Origin: Falsigemmobacter intermedius
GTDB taxonomy: Bacteria; Pseudomonadota; Alphaproteobacteria; Rhodobacterales; Rhodobacteraceae
Assembly (NCBI RefSeq): GCF_004054105.1
Contig: NZ_SBLC01000009.1
Span: 1 to 64,000 of the forward strand
DNA length: 64,000 nucleotides
Direction: 5' to 3'
Of this stretch, positions 6,889 through 17,074 are shown piece after piece. Position 1 is the stretch's first letter, and the number at the start of each line of letters is the position of its first letter. Both the position numbers and the translations under genes were made by a program. Below the pieces are notes generated by a model. That model was not told where the DNA came from. It searched no databases and saw only the letters and a list, made by a program, of their open reading frames with translations.

Positions 6889-8286
6889 ATGGTGATCAGC
6901 AAGGCCCGGACGCTGATGATGGGGCTGGCAGCTGCGGTTATGACCGCCGCGCCGGTATTTTCTGAAACGCTTGGGGATGCGCTGGTCCTGGCCTATCGGA
7001 ACTCGCAGCTGCTTGAGCAGAACAGGGCGCTGCTGCGGGCGACCGATGAAGGGGTGGCGCGCTCCGTTGCCGCTCTGCGTCCCACGATCGATTTTGTGCT
7101 GCAGTCAGGCTATGCCAAGAACGACGTGCAGGTTTCGGCCGGGCCGGGTTTGACGCGGCAGACGCGGGTTGAGGCGCTGTCCACCACGGCCTCGCTGACC
7201 GCAAGTCTGGTGCTTTATAACGGCGGGGCGTCGCGCCTGGCCGTTCAGGCTGCCAAAGAATCGGTTCTGGCCACCCGTCAGGCTCTGATCGGGGTGGAGC
7301 AGAATGTTCTGCTGTCGGCGGTTCAGGCCTATATGAGGCTGCGTCTGGCGCAGGACATCGTTGCTCTGCGTCAGGGCAACGTCCGCGTCCTGGCCCGTGA
7401 GATGCAGGCCGCAACCGACCGTTTTGAACTGGGTGAGATCACCCGCACTGATGTCGCCCTGGCAGAGGCCCGTCTGGCGGCCGCCCGCGCGCAGCTGACC
7501 GCGGCTGAGGGTGATGTCCTCGTCGGGCGTGAGACCTATCAGCTTGCCGTCGGTCAGGCGCCCGGGCGTCTTTCGGCCCCGCCGCGCCAGCCCGTGACCG
7601 CCCGCAGCGTCGAGGAAGCCAAGCGCATCGCGCGTCAGCAGCATTATGCCATCCGTCAGATGCAGCACCAGCTCGCCGCCGCAGACCTCAATGTGAAGAT
7701 CGCTGAGGCTGCGATGGGCCCGAACATCGCGCTGAGTGCGGGGCTTTCGCACGACAATCAGGGCATGACCGACCGCACTCTCGGGCTGCGCCTGTCGCAG
7801 CCGATCTATCGCGGCGGAGCGCTGTCCTCTGAGCATCGCCGCGCGATTGCCAACCGCGATGCCGTTCGGGCGCAGCTTCACCATACCGTCGCTCAGGTCG
7901 AACAGGCCGTGGGTGAGGCCTGGGCGATGCGGCTTGTGACCTCAGCCTCGATCACCGCGATGGATCGCCAGATCACCGCCGCACGCGCCGCCTATGACGG
8001 TGTGCGCGAAGAGACCCGTCTTGGCGCGCGCACCACGCTTGATCTGCTGAACGCCGAGCAGGAACTTCTGAGCGCTCAGGCCAGCCGGCTTGAGGCGGTG
8101 ACGAGCCAATATGTTGCCAATTACAGCCTTCTGGCCGCGATGGGCTATCTGACGGTTGATCACCTGAAGCTCGGCATCCCGACCTATGATGTCAGCGCTT
8201 ATTATAACGCTGTTAAATCTGCTCCGGTAACCTCGCCCCAGGGGCAGCGGCTCGACCGCATTCTGCAGTCCAGCGGGCGGAAGTAA
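6889..8286 (+). CDS. tolC: TolC family outer membrane efflux protein
   Basis: 465 residues with a signal peptide (about 1-25, ending near PVFSE). Two outer-membrane-efflux-protein repeats are visible: LGDALVLAYRNSQLLEQNRA and the later ALSAGLSHDNQGMTDRTLGL... with long heptad-like helices (LRLAQDIVALRQGNVRVLAR). TolC forms a trimeric outer-membrane channel for type I secretion and drug efflux. No inner-membrane partner genes are adjacent, so it probably serves several systems. Length is usual for the family. Confidence 0.9.
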   Translation: MVISKARTLMMGLAAAVMTAAPVFSETLGDALVLAYRNSQLLEQNRALLRATDEGVARSVAALRPTIDFVLQSGYAKNDVQVSAGPGLTRQTRVEALSTTASLTASLVLYNGGASRLAVQAAKESVLATRQALIGVEQNVLLSAVQAYMRLRLAQDIVALRQGNVRVLAREMQAATDRFELGEITRTDVALAEARLAAARAQLTAAEGDVLVGRETYQLAVGQAPGRLSAPPRQPVTARSVEEAKRIARQQHYAIRQMQHQLAAADLNVKIAEAAMGPNIALSAGLSHDNQGMTDRTLGLRLSQPIYRGGALSSEHRRAIANRDAVRAQLHHTVAQVEQAVGEAWAMRLVTSASITAMDRQITAARAAYDGVREETRLGARTTLDLLNAEQELLSAQASRLEAVTSQYVANYSLLAAMGYLTVDHLKLGIPTYDVSAYYNAVKSAPVTSPQGQRLDRILQSSGRK

Positions 8287-8358
8287 GCCGCACGCGGTTG
8301 TGACGCTGCCTGCAAGCAGGTAGCATATCCGCGTGTGGCGCAGAGTAGACCGGAACAG

Positions 8359-8865
8359 ATGAGCGAACAGACCAGACCTTCGGGGGCCGATGAGGTGCTT
8401 TCCTCTCTGCGCCGGCTTGTCACCGATGAGGCCGCCTCCGCTGAGGGGGCAGCACCTGCGCCGCTGCGGCTGACCGCTGCGCGCCCCGCGCGGCTGATGC
8501 TGACCCCCGCGCTGCGGGTGGATGCGCCCGCGCCCGCCCCTGCGGTGCCCAGGCTTGAGGGGATTGAGGCTGAGCTTGCAGCCCGGGATGCAATGCTTGC
8601 GGCAGAGGAGGCTCCCTTCATTGAGGATGAGCCCGGGCAGATCACGCGGCAGGGCGCGGGGCTGTTGTCCTGGCCCGATGAGCCTGAGGCCGAAGCCGAG
8701 GAAGAGGCCCGCCGCGATGAAGAGATTCTGCGCAGTCTGATCCGCGACGTTCTTCGGGAAGAGTTGCAGGGCGATCTGGGGGAGCGGGTGACCCGAAATA
8801 TCCGCAAGATTGTGCGTGCTGAGGTGGCCCGGGTGCTGACCGTCTCGACCGCGCGCCGCGACTGA
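8359..8865 (+). CDS. PopZ/DUF2497-like C-terminal helical protein
   Basis: 168 residues from ATG 8359; GTG 8335 is an alternative start. The first 110 residues are Ala/Pro/Glu-rich and probably disordered. The C-terminal 50 (DEEILRSLIRDVLREELQGD, then RNIRKIVRAEVARVL) form amphipathic helices resembling the C-terminal oligomerisation region of the alphaproteobacterial pole organiser PopZ and its DUF2497 relatives. The likeness is short and the assignment tentative. It follows tolC by 72 bases, an order I associate with this family. Confidence 0.6.
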   Translation: MSEQTRPSGADEVLSSLRRLVTDEAASAEGAAPAPLRLTAARPARLMLTPALRVDAPAPAPAVPRLEGIEAELAARDAMLAAEEAPFIEDEPGQITRQGAGLLSWPDEPEAEAEEEARRDEEILRSLIRDVLREELQGDLGERVTRNIRKIVRAEVARVLTVSTARRD

Positions 8866-8885
8866 AGGCTGCCTTTATCGGCCTT

Positions 8886-8910
8886 AAGCCGTCCATCCGG
8901 GCGGCTTTTT
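8886..8910 (+). terminator. Intrinsic terminator after the PopZ-like gene
   Basis: AAGCCG-CC pairs with GG-CGGCTT around a short loop and runs into TTTTT. Confidence 0.65.
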
Positions 8911-8950
8911 CATTTCAGATGGCCGCATCGTCGGGCGGCGCCCTGCTAAA

Positions 8951-8984
8951 ACGAAAGCCGCGCCCGTGAGGGCGCGGCTTTCGT
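8951..8984. terminator. Perfect 15-bp stem, terminator of the minus-strand gene at 9021
   Basis: ACGAAAGCCGCGCCC, loop GTGA, exact complement. On the minus strand it is followed by TTTTAG. It lies between convergent genes. Confidence 0.7.
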
Positions 8985-9020
8985 CATCAGCCTGACCGGA
9001 GACCGGTCAGGTCACAGACC

Positions 9021-9347
9021 TCAGGCAGCGTCGTGCATATCGGCTTCGAGAGCCGCACGGCGTTCCGATTCTTCGCGCGAGAGTGCGACCGAGGTGCGCA
9101 CGCCTTTTGCGACAAATTCCATCAGGCCTTTGACCACACGCTCGTTCGGGTCAATCCCGGCGCAGGACAGAACTTCACGGCCATCACGCGAGCGCGCCCA
9201 GCGGGCGATCTGCTCGGGTCCGTTGCCATATTTTTTGTCGTCAGCGATCGCATCATCGAGAGCGGCGAGTACAACGGCTGCAAAAAGCTTGCGTGCGCGT
9301 TGGCCCTGCTCAAAGTTAAATGCGCTGCCGTCAACGAAATCAGCCAT
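9021..9347 (-). CDS. Small conserved Rhodobacteraceae protein (DUF6280-like)
   Basis: 108 residues from ATG 9347 (MADFVDGSAFNFEQGQRARK); upstream in-frame codons to 9443 look like leader. The body is soluble and charged, with KLFAAVVLAALDDAIADDKK and EQIARWARSRDGREVLSCAG. I recognise it as a protein widespread and highly conserved in Rhodobacterales and usually labelled DUF6280; its role is unknown. Its isolated setting with its own terminator, next to a 400-base gap, suggests independent regulation. Confidence 0.7.
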   Translation of the reverse strand: MADFVDGSAFNFEQGQRARKLFAAVVLAALDDAIADDKKYGNGPEQIARWARSRDGREVLSCAGIDPNERVVKGLMEFVAKGVRTSVALSREESERRAALEADMHDAA

Positions 9348-9750
9348 TTCGTCGTCCTTGGATAGTCGTGTTGGAATACAGTCATGCGTCTTAAGACGTC
9401 CGACCTGACTTAGGCCCTTTTTGCATTCCGGGGAAATACCCATTTGGAATGTCTGCCATGCAACCTGTGCATGACTGGGGTCGTCAATGTCCTCAGTTTA
9501 GCGCTAGACCGGCGAATAGTTGGATGGATGTGGGGGTGCAGGGAACTTCTGTCAAGGCACCGGACCTGCGTCATTGTCGCAGGGGCACGCCTTCGTGATT
9601 TCCCCTCTTGACCTGCCTTTTTGCTGGCCAAGAAGCCGGGCCTCAGGCTAAGATGCATTCCAAGATCCGCAAAGGCGGGCGGTCCTGATCATAAGGGGCC
9701 GGACGGGCAGTTTTATTTAAAAAGATCAAACACAAGACAGGCGGTCTGCA
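9348..9750. other. 403-base intergenic region between divergent genes
   Basis: No convincing gene. Near the left end are a 12-bp palindrome CGTCTTAAGACG (9387-9398) in the 5' leader of the small gene and an inverted pair CATTCC (9424-9429) / GGAATG (9446-9451). The right end should hold the ftsW promoter; an AT-rich TTTTATTTAAAAAG stretch stands about 40 bases before the ATG. It also marks the left border of the detached dcw fragment. Confidence 0.4.
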
Positions 9751-10914
9751 ATGACGGATATGGTGCATGGCACTCTGCCCGCGCGGGCGGGGGATCCGGT
9801 TCTTCCGCGCTGGTGGCGCACCATCGACAAGTGGTCGATGGGGGCGGTTATGGCGCTTTTTTGCATCGGTCTGCTGCTGGGGCTTGCCGCCTCGGTGCCG
9901 CTCGCAGAGCGCAATGACCAGCCCGCGTTCTATTATGTGACGCGTCAGCTGGCCTTCGGCGGCCTTGCAATTCTTGCAATGGTCCTCGTCTCGATGATGG
10001 AGCCGCGACAGATCCGGCGTCTGGGAATCGTGCTCTTTGCGGTGACGCTGGTTTCGCTCTTTCTGCTGCCGTTCTTCGGGACGAACTATGGCAAAGGCGC
10101 GGTGCGCTGGTTCTCGATCGGCTTCGGCTCGGTCCAGCCCTCTGAGTTTCTCAAGCCCGGCTTTATCATCGTCTCCGCCTGGCTGATGGCGGCGGCCCAG
10201 GATCTCAACGGTCCGCCGGGGCGGGCCTGGTCTTTCGGCCTTTTGCTCATCGTGGTGGCGCTGCTGGTTCTGCAGCCGGACTTCGGCCAGGCCTCTCTGG
10301 TACTTTTCGGCTGGGGCGTGGTCTATTTCATCTCCGGAGCCCCCATGCGCATTCTGCTGGTGGTCGGTGGTCTCATCGTGGCCGGGGGCGTTGTCGCCTA
10401 TGGCAGCTCCGACCACTTCGCAGGCCGGATCAACGGCTATCTGGCCGCTGAGATCGATCCGCGCACCCAGATCGGCTATGCCACCACCGCCATTCAGAAC
10501 GGCGGCTTCTTTGGCGTCGGCGTGGGTGAGGGGCAGGTGAAATGGCAGCTGCCCGACGCGCATACCGACTTCATTATTGCCGTGGCGGCTGAGGAATATG
10601 GCGTCGTTCTCGTCTCGATCATTCTCTTTCTTTATGCAGCGATCCTGATGCGGTCACTGATGCGGCTGACGCGCGAGCGCGATCCCTTCATTCGCCTGGC
10701 GGGTTCGGGGCTTGCCTGTATTTTCGCGGTTCAGGCCATGGTGAACATGGGCGTGGCCGTGCGACTTCTGCCGACCAAGGGGATGACGCTGCCTTTCGTG
10801 TCCTATGGCGGCTCCTCGGTGGTGGCTGCGGGGATCACGCTTGGCATGTTGTTTGCCATGACCCGTCACCGTCCGCAGGGGCAGATCAGTGACTTCTTCC
10901 GCCGGAGGGTCTGA
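9751..10914 (+). CDS. ftsW: Lipid II polymerase/division protein FtsW
   Basis: 387 residues, about ten membrane segments, SEDS family. Diagnostic blocks are present: [24 protein letters not shown], then [20 protein letters not shown] with HTDFI, and [14 protein letters not shown] near the end. It polymerises septal peptidoglycan at the division site. It overlaps closely with murG (1 base between stop and ATG), so ftsW-murG-murC form an operon. murD, which normally precedes it, is absent here. Confidence 0.93.
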   Translation: MTDMVHGTLPARAGDPVLPRWWRTIDKWSMGAVMALFCIGLLLGLAASVPLAERNDQPAFYYVTRQLAFGGLAILAMVLVSMMEPRQIRRLGIVLFAVTLVSLFLLPFFGTNYGKGAVRWFSIGFGSVQPSEFLKPGFIIVSAWLMAAAQDLNGPPGRAWSFGLLLIVVALLVLQPDFGQASLVLFGWGVVYFISGAPMRILLVVGGLIVAGGVVAYGSSDHFAGRINGYLAAEIDPRTQIGYATTAIQNGGFFGVGVGEGQVKWQLPDAHTDFIIAVAAEEYGVVLVSIILFLYAAILMRSLMRLTRERDPFIRLAGSGLACIFAVQAMVNMGVAVRLLPTKGMTLPFVSYGGSSVVAAGITLGMLFAMTRHRPQGQISDFFRRRV

Positions 10915-10915
10915 C

Positions 10916-12010
10916 ATGAGCCAGGCACCGCTGCTTCTGATCGCTGCCGGGGGGACCGGCGGCCATATGTTCCCGGCGCAGGCGCTGGCTGAGGCGATGA
11001 TCGCGCGTGGCTGGCGGGTGACGCTCTCGACCGATGAGCGCGGCGCGCGCTACGCCGGGGGCTTTCCGGCGCAGGTGACGATTGAGAAAGTCAGCGCAGC
11101 GACCTTTGCCCGGGGCGGCGCTGCGGGCAAAGCCCTCGTGCCGTTTCGTATCGCCGGGGGGGTGGCTGCGGCCACGGCCTCGATGCTGAAAGACCGGCCG
11201 GCGGTGGTGGTGGGCTTTGGCGGCTATCCGTCGATCCCGGCGCTTTGTGCGGCCACCGCGCTGCGCATTCCGCGGATGATCCATGAACAGAACGGCGTTC
11301 TGGGCAAGGTGAACCGGCTTTTTGCAAAGCGCGTCCATCGGGTCGCCTGCGGTACCTGGCCGACCGATCTGCCCGCCGGGGTGGAGGGGATCCACACCGG
11401 AAACCCGGTGCGCGCCGCTGTGCTGGAGCGGGCTGGCGCGCCCTATATCGTGCCGGGCGATTATCCGATGAATCTCCTGATCATCGGCGGCAGCCAGGGC
11501 GCGCGGATTTTGTCCGATGTGGTCCCGGCTGCGATGGCAGCGCTGCCTGAGGCGATGCGGGACAATCTTATCATCTCACACCAAGCCCGCTCAGAAGATC
11601 GCGACCGGGTGGTTGAGGCCTATGCCAATGCCGGCATCCGCGCCGATGTGCAGCCCTTCTTCAGCGATATTCCGGCCCGTCTGGCCGAGGCGCAGCTGGT
11701 GATCTCCCGCTCGGGGGCCTCTTCTGTGGCCGACATCTCTGTGATCGGGCGTCCGTCGATTCTGATCCCCTTTGCGGCCGCGACCGGGGATCATCAGACC
11801 GCCAATGCCCGCGGGCTGGTGAATGCCGAAGCGGCGAACCTGATGCCCGAGGCGCAATGCACCCCCGAGGCTCTGGCGGAGGCCACGGCCTTTCTGCTAT
11901 CGCAACCGGAGGCGGCTTTGCAGATGTCACGCAATGCCCTGGCCGCGAGCCGGCCGGATGCCACCGGAACCCTTGTGACCCTTGTCAGTGAACTTTCCAG
12001 GACTGCCTGA
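10916..12010 (+). CDS. murG: UDP-GlcNAc:lipid I N-acetylglucosaminyltransferase MurG
   Basis: 364 residues from ATG 10916, with a GGAGG ribosome site inside the end of ftsW. GT-B fold: [18 protein letters not shown] near the start, [28 protein letters not shown] and the UDP-sugar site [20 protein letters not shown]. It converts lipid I to lipid II on the inner face of the cytoplasmic membrane, feeding FtsW. Full length. Confidence 0.94.
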   Translation: MSQAPLLLIAAGGTGGHMFPAQALAEAMIARGWRVTLSTDERGARYAGGFPAQVTIEKVSAATFARGGAAGKALVPFRIAGGVAAATASMLKDRPAVVVGFGGYPSIPALCAATALRIPRMIHEQNGVLGKVNRLFAKRVHRVACGTWPTDLPAGVEGIHTGNPVRAAVLERAGAPYIVPGDYPMNLLIIGGSQGARILSDVVPAAMAALPEAMRDNLIISHQARSEDRDRVVEAYANAGIRADVQPFFSDIPARLAEAQLVISRSGASSVADISVIGRPSILIPFAAATGDHQTANARGLVNAEAANLMPEAQCTPEALAEATAFLLSQPEAALQMSRNALAASRPDATGTLVTLVSELSRTA

Positions 12011-12013
12011 ACG

Positions 12014-13420
12014 ATGAATATCACCGCCACCAAACTGCCGCATGAACTTGGCCCGATCCACTTTATCGGCATGGGCGGCATTGGCATGTCCGGGATCGCG
12101 GAAGTCCTGATTACGCTGGGCTACCGCGTGCAGGGCTCTGACGCCAAAGCCTCTAAGATCACCGATCGTCTGGTGACCCTGGGCGCGGTCTTCTTTGAGG
12201 GCCAGCGCGCTGAGAACATCGGCGAGGCGGCGGTGGTGGTGATCTCCTCTGCCATCAAAAAAGGCAACCCCGAGCTGGAAGAGGCCCGTCGTCGCGGCCT
12301 TCCGGTGGTGCGCCGTGCCGAGATGCTGGCCGAACTGATGCGCCTGAAGTCCAACGTGGCGATTGCCGGAACCCATGGCAAAACCACCACGACCACCATG
12401 GTGGCAACGCTTCTTGATAAGGGCGGTTTTGATCCGACAGTGATCAACGGCGGCGTGATCCATGCCTATGGCTCAAACGCGCGCGCGGGGGCGGGTGAGT
12501 GGATGGTGGTGGAGGCCGACGAGTCCGACGGCTCCTTCAACCGACTGCCCGCGACCATCGCGATCGTGACCAATATCGACCCCGAGCACATGGAGCATTG
12601 GGGCAGCTTTGACGCTTTGCGCAAAGGCTTCACGGATTTCGTTTCAAACATTCCCTTCTATGGTCTGGCCGTCTGCTGCACGGATCATCCCGAGGTGCAG
12701 TCGCTGGTGGGCCGTGTCACCGACCGCCGCATCGTAACTTTTGGCTTCAATGCCCAGGCCGATGTGCGGGCGATCAATCTGACCTATCAGGCCGGTGTCG
12801 CGCATTTTGATGTGGCGCTGCAGGGCGAGGGGGAGGGCGAGCTGATCGAAGGGTGCACCCTGCCGATGCCGGGCGATCACAACGTCTCGAATGCACTTTC
12901 AGCTGTGGCCGTGGCGCGTCATCTGGGCATGTCGAAAGAGGACATCCGCGCCGCTCTGGCAGGCTTTGGCGGGGTGAACCGCCGCTTCACCAAGGTGGGG
13001 GAAGTGGACGGGGTGACCATCATCGATGACTACGGCCATCACCCGGTGGAGATTGCCGCCGTGCTGAAGGCGGCCCGTCAGTCCACGGCGGGTCGGGTGA
13101 TTGCGGTGCACCAGCCGCATCGCTATTCGCGCCTGTCGAGCCTTTTTGAGGATTTCTGCACCTGTTTTAACGAGGCGGATGTGGTGGCGATCGCAGAGGT
13201 TTACAGCGCCGGAGAAGAGCCGATCCCGGGCGCTGAGCGTGATGATCTGGTGGCGGGGCTGATCGCCCATGGCCATCGTCATGCCCGTGCGATCCTTGAT
13301 GAAGGCGATCTTGTGCGTCTTGTGCGCGAGCAGGCGCGGCCCGGGGATTTTGTGGTCTGCCTCGGTGCGGGCACGATTTCGGCTTGGGCCAATGGCCTTC
13401 CTGCGCGTCTGAACGCGTGA
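12014..13420 (+). CDS. murC: UDP-N-acetylmuramate--L-alanine ligase MurC
   Basis: 468 residues, start 3 bases after murG stop. Contains the N-terminal Rossmann block [17 protein letters not shown], the ATP loop [16 protein letters not shown], the central domain ([20 protein letters not shown]) and C-terminal [19 protein letters not shown]. It adds L-Ala to UDP-MurNAc in the cytoplasm. Complete and in the normal order after murG. The usual next genes after DUF2484 (murB, ddl, ftsQ, ftsA, ftsZ) are missing. Confidence 0.94.
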   Translation: MNITATKLPHELGPIHFIGMGGIGMSGIAEVLITLGYRVQGSDAKASKITDRLVTLGAVFFEGQRAENIGEAAVVVISSAIKKGNPELEEARRRGLPVVRRAEMLAELMRLKSNVAIAGTHGKTTTTTMVATLLDKGGFDPTVINGGVIHAYGSNARAGAGEWMVVEADESDGSFNRLPATIAIVTNIDPEHMEHWGSFDALRKGFTDFVSNIPFYGLAVCCTDHPEVQSLVGRVTDRRIVTFGFNAQADVRAINLTYQAGVAHFDVALQGEGEGELIEGCTLPMPGDHNVSNALSAVAVARHLGMSKEDIRAALAGFGGVNRRFTKVGEVDGVTIIDDYGHHPVEIAAVLKAARQSTAGRVIAVHQPHRYSRLSSLFEDFCTCFNEADVVAIAEVYSAGEEPIPGAERDDLVAGLIAHGHRHARAILDEGDLVRLVREQARPGDFVVCLGAGTISAWANGLPARLNA

Positions 13421-13439
13421 TCGCGCGGCTGTCGCGGTC

Positions 13440-13682
13440 ATGGGCATGATCCTTACCGCAGCGGCCCTCTGGCTGGTGGCGGCGGTGATCGTCACCTCGC
13501 GCCAGGCCATGGCGCTTGCCGGTCTGGCGCGGCTGGCGCTGGTGGTGACGGGGGTTCCGCTTGTGGGCTGGATCACCTATGCCCTGGGCCCTTTGCCGGG
13601 CCTCGGAGGTTTGCTGATCGGTGCGGCGGTATTGCTGCGCTGCCGTCTGCCGCGCCTGACGGCGCGGGGCGGGCGCGAGTGA
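13440..13682 (+). CDS. DUF2484 small membrane protein
   Basis: 80 residues (start at ATG 13440 or 13446) with two to three hydrophobic segments: ILTAAALWLVAAVIV, LALVVTGVPLVGWITYAL and GLLIGAAVLLRC. I recognise it as DUF2484, which in Rhodobacteraceae sits between murC and murB. The function is unknown, but its constant place points to the cell envelope or division. It is the last gene of the dcw fragment here. Confidence 0.75.
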   Translation: MGMILTAAALWLVAAVIVTSRQAMALAGLARLALVVTGVPLVGWITYALGPLPGLGGLLIGAAVLLRCRLPRLTARGGRE

Positions 13683-13687
13683 CCGCC

Positions 13688-14035
13688 TCAGCCGTGTGTG
13701 GCGGTCTTTGAGAAGACGTTCATAATCATCACCCCGGTCAGGATGAAGCCGATGCCGATCAGGGCCGGGGTGTCGAGCTTCTGGCCAAACAGTCCCCATG
13801 CGATCAGCGCGGTCAGCACGATGCCGACGCCGGACCAGATCGCATAAGCGACGCCCAGCGGGATGTGGCGCAGCGCAAGCGAGAGGCCGTAAAAGGCGCA
13901 TCCGTAGCAGATGAGCATGATCACAGTCGGCCAGAGCCGGGTGAACTGGGCCGATTTCAGCAGGGCCGAAGAGCCTGCCACTTCAAAGCAGATCGCGATC
14001 ATCAGGGCGACCCAGGAGAGTGTGGCAGGGGACAT
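13688..14035 (-). CDS. Small multidrug resistance (SMR) family transporter
   Basis: 115 residues from ATG 14035, four membrane helices. SMR hallmarks: the membrane glutamate in ICFEVAGSSALLKSA (helix 1), the helix 3 motif GVAYAIWSGVGIVLTALI, and the C-terminal GIGFILTGVMIMN. EmrE/SugE relatives exchange protons for cationic drugs, guanidinium or polyamines; the substrate is not evident. It is convergent with DUF2484, with five bases between the stops, right at the point where the division cluster is interrupted. Confidence 0.88.
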   Translation of the reverse strand: MSPATLSWVALMIAICFEVAGSSALLKSAQFTRLWPTVIMLICYGCAFYGLSLALRHIPLGVAYAIWSGVGIVLTALIAWGLFGQKLDTPALIGIGFILTGVMIMNVFSKTATHG

Positions 14036-14137
14036 GGGGACCTTTTTCCAGCAGTGTGAGGGGGGGGGGAGGCCGGGGCGGGCGCTGCCCTCCCCGGACC
14101 CCTCCCGGAGTATTTTTAAAAACCAAAGCAAAGAAGA

Positions 14138-14164
14138 GCGCCGCCCCCGGGGAGGGAGCGGCGC
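14138..14164 (-). terminator. Intrinsic terminator after gltA
   Basis: On the minus strand GCGCCGC and GCGGCGC pair with CCC/GGG extension; a T-rich stretch (TCTTCTTTG) follows. Confidence 0.6.
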
Positions 14165-14179
14165 GGGATGTGTCTGAGT

Positions 14180-15475
14180 TCAGCGGCCTTCGACCGGGGT
14201 ATAGTCGCGGGCGGCAGCGCCGACATAAAGCTGGCGCGGGCGACCGATCTTGCCTGCCGGATCCGAGATCATCTCTTTCCACTGGGCGATCCAGCCCACT
14301 GCACGCGAGAGCGCGAAGATCGGGGTGAACATCGAGGTCGGGAAGCCCATGGCCTCAAGGATGATGCCCGAGTAGAAATCGACGTTGGGGTAGAGCTTCT
14401 TCTCAACGAAGTAGGGGTCTTCGAGGGCGATCCGCTCAAGCTCTTTGGCGACCTTGAGGGTTTCATTGTCCTGGATGCCGAGGAGGTTCAGCACCTCATC
14501 TGCGGATTCCTTCATGACCTTGGCGCGCGGGTCGAAGTTTTTATAGACGCGGTGACCAAAGCCCATCAGGCGGAAGGGGTCATTTTTGTCTTTCGCGCGG
14601 GCGATGAATTCCGGGATGCGATCGACGGTGCCGATCTCGCGCAGCATTTCAAGGCAGGCCTGGTTGGCGCCGCCGTGAGCCGGGCCCCAGAGGCAGGCGA
14701 TGCCGGCTGCGATACAGGCGAAGGGGTTGGCGCCCGAGGAGCCTGCCAGACGCACGGTCGAGGTCGAGGCGTTCTGCTCGTGGTCGGCATGGAGCATCAT
14801 GATGCGGTCCATGGCCTTTTCGAGGATCGGGTTGACCACATAGTCTTCCGCCGGGACGGCAAAGCACATCCGCAGGAAGTTGGCCGAATAGGACAGGTCG
14901 TTCTTCGGATAAACGAAGGGCTGACCGATCGAGTATTTATAGGCCATGGCGGCGATGGTCGGGATCTTGGCGATCATGCGGATCGCCGAGACCTCGCGGT
15001 GCCAGGGGTCATTCACATCGGTCGAATCGTGGTAGAAGGCCGACATGGCGCCCACGACGCCGACCATGGTCGCCATCGGGTGGGCATCGCGGCGGAAGCC
15101 GCGGAAGAAGTTGTGCATCTGCTCATGCACCATGGTGTGACGGGTCACACGGGTCTCAAAGTCGGCGAGCTGTGCTGCGGTCGGCAGTTCTCCGTAGAGC
15201 AGCAGGTAGCAGACTTCGAGGTGATGCGAATGTTCTGCAAGCTGTTCGATCGGATAGCCGCGATAGAGCAGTTCACCTTTATCGCCATCGATATAGGTGA
15301 TGGTCGATTCGCACGATGCCGTCGAGGTAAAGCCGGGATCGAAGGTGAAGACATCCGCCTGGCCGTAGAGCTTACGGATGTCGAGGACGTCCGGACCCAC
15401 GGTCGGTGACATCACCGGCAAATCGTAGGTCTTATCGTCGAGTGTCAGCTTAGCGATCCTGGTTGGCGTCGACAT
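14180..15475 (-). CDS. gltA: Citrate synthase
   Basis: 431 residues, the length of type II (hexameric) citrate synthases. Catalytic blocks: [36 protein letters not shown] (His) and [16 protein letters not shown] (His/Arg region), with the catalytic Asp expected in the C-terminal part. It condenses acetyl-CoA and oxaloacetate at the entry of the TCA cycle. It lies 73 bases downstream of gltX on the same strand, with a GC hairpin between; promoter sequence could not be fixed. Confidence 0.95.
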   Translation of the reverse strand: MSTPTRIAKLTLDDKTYDLPVMSPTVGPDVLDIRKLYGQADVFTFDPGFTSTASCESTITYIDGDKGELLYRGYPIEQLAEHSHHLEVCYLLLYGELPTAAQLADFETRVTRHTMVHEQMHNFFRGFRRDAHPMATMVGVVGAMSAFYHDSTDVNDPWHREVSAIRMIAKIPTIAAMAYKYSIGQPFVYPKNDLSYSANFLRMCFAVPAEDYVVNPILEKAMDRIMMLHADHEQNASTSTVRLAGSSGANPFACIAAGIACLWGPAHGGANQACLEMLREIGTVDRIPEFIARAKDKNDPFRLMGFGHRVYKNFDPRAKVMKESADEVLNLLGIQDNETLKVAKELERIALEDPYFVEKKLYPNVDFYSGIILEAMGFPTSMFTPIFALSRAVGWIAQWKEMISDPAGKIGRPRQLYVGAAARDYTPVEGR

Positions 15476-15548
15476 CCGTGGTCCCTCTTCTTCGGGCCGG
15501 GGGGCAGTCCTTGTCCCCCGGCGAAAGTCTTGCCGCTTGACGAAGGGG

Positions 15549-16988
15549 TCAGGCCTCCCCGGGCCAGCCCGCAGCCTCCGTCAGCCGCGCGATCGTCTCC
15601 TGCCGGCCAAGGACCAGCATCATATCAAAGACACTAGGCGTTACTGAGCGACCTGCAAGAGCTGCCCGCAAAGGCGCTGCGATCTTACCCATTCCCAGCC
15701 CGTGTTCGGCGGCGGTTTCAGCAACAAGTGCCTCCAGCGCCTCGCGTTCCCAGGTAACACCCTCCAGGAGCGGCGTCAATTGGTTCAGTATACCACGGGA
15801 TACAGTATCGAGCGAAGCCAGCGCCTTCGGCTCAGGCGAGAGCGGGCGGTCGCTGAGAATATAGGCGGCTTTGTCGAGCAGTTCCGGGAAGGTCTTGGCC
15901 CGTTCCTTCAGGCTGTTCATGCCCGCCAGCAGCAGCGGTTTCTGCGCTGCGGTCAGGGCCGGGCGGTCAGCCGCGATGAGGAAAGCTTCGATTTCGCGCA
16001 ACAGGGTTTCATTCTCCATGGCAGCGATATGTTGCCCGGAAAGGTTTTCCAGTTTCTTAAAATCAAGGCGGGCGGGGGCTTTGCCGATTCCGCCAAGACC
16101 GAACCATTCCAGCGCCTGGGCGTCAGAGAAGAATTCATTGTCGCCATGCGCCCAGCCAAGGCGGCTGAGGTAGTTGCGCATGGCAACAGCCGGATAGCCG
16201 AGGGCGGCATATTCATGCAGGCCAACCGCGCCGTGGCGTTTCGAGAGTTTCTTGCCATCCGGCCCGTGGATCAGCGGGATATGCGCCCAGACCGGGACCT
16301 CCCAATCCATGGCGTTATAGACCATCTGCTGGCGGGCGGCATTGTTGAGGTGGTCATCGCCGCGGATCACATGGGTCACGCCCATGTCGTGGTCATCGAC
16401 CACCACCGCCAGCATATAGACCGGCGTGCCGTCCGAGCGCAGGACGATCATATCGTCAAGCGTGGCGTTTTTCACGCGAACCGTGCCCTGCACGGCGTCT
16501 TCGATCAGCGTCTCGCCTTCGCGCGGCGCCTTCATGCGGATCACATAGGGCGCATCGGGATGGGTTGAGGGATCGGCATCGCGCCAGGGGCTTTGGAAGA
16601 CCGGATAGCGGCCGGCAGCTTTTTCGGCTTCGCGGAAGGCTTCGATTTCAGCGGCGGTGGAGAAGCACTTATAGGCGCGGCCACGGGCCAGCATTTCATG
16701 CGCCACTTCGGCATGGCGGGGGGCGCGTTCAAACTGGCTGATCGCTTCGCCGTCCCAGTCCAGGCCAAGCCAGGTCAGGCCCTGCAAAATCGCGGCAGTG
16801 GCTTCCGGGGTAGAGCGTTCACGGTCGGTGTCTTCGATACGCAGCAGAAATTTACCGCCGCGGCCACGGGCAAAGAGCCAGTTGAACAGAGCCGTGCGCG
16901 CACCGCCGATATGCAGATATCCGGTGGGCGAGGGAGCGAAGCGCGTGACCACGGGGCGGGTGTCGGAGAGCTCGGTGGGGCCGGTCAT
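15549..16988 (-). CDS. gltX: Glutamyl-tRNA synthetase
   Basis: 479 residues from ATG 16988 ([20 protein letters not shown]). Class I synthetase: the HIGH-type motif [16 protein letters not shown] and the KMSKS-type motif [10 protein letters not shown], with a helical anticodon-binding C-terminus. Alphaproteobacteria often hold two gltX copies, one charging tRNA-Gln for transamidation; which one this is cannot be said. The gene is divergent from comEC. Confidence 0.93.
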   Translation of the reverse strand: MTGPTELSDTRPVVTRFAPSPTGYLHIGGARTALFNWLFARGRGGKFLLRIEDTDRERSTPEATAAILQGLTWLGLDWDGEAISQFERAPRHAEVAHEMLARGRAYKCFSTAAEIEAFREAEKAAGRYPVFQSPWRDADPSTHPDAPYVIRMKAPREGETLIEDAVQGTVRVKNATLDDMIVLRSDGTPVYMLAVVVDDHDMGVTHVIRGDDHLNNAARQQMVYNAMDWEVPVWAHIPLIHGPDGKKLSKRHGAVGLHEYAALGYPAVAMRNYLSRLGWAHGDNEFFSDAQALEWFGLGGIGKAPARLDFKKLENLSGQHIAAMENETLLREIEAFLIAADRPALTAAQKPLLLAGMNSLKERAKTFPELLDKAAYILSDRPLSPEPKALASLDTVSRGILNQLTPLLEGVTWEREALEALVAETAAEHGLGMGKIAAPLRAALAGRSVTPSVFDMMLVLGRQETIARLTEAAGWPGEA

Positions 16989-17074
16989 CGGGGGCCTTTC
17001 GGTTAACCTTTGAGAAACTATCACAGGCGTAGCTTCGGATATGCCTGTCTAGAAAATTGAGGGGGGCGCGGCAA

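Noticed and set aside
9410-9658. An 82-codon minus-strand frame in the gap before ftsW
   Set aside because: Arg/Ser/His-rich product with no family signal, no good ribosome site and a position over the expected promoters.
14168-15409. A 413-codon plus-strand frame opposite gltA
   Set aside because: Antisense of citrate synthase; no ribosome site or family signal.
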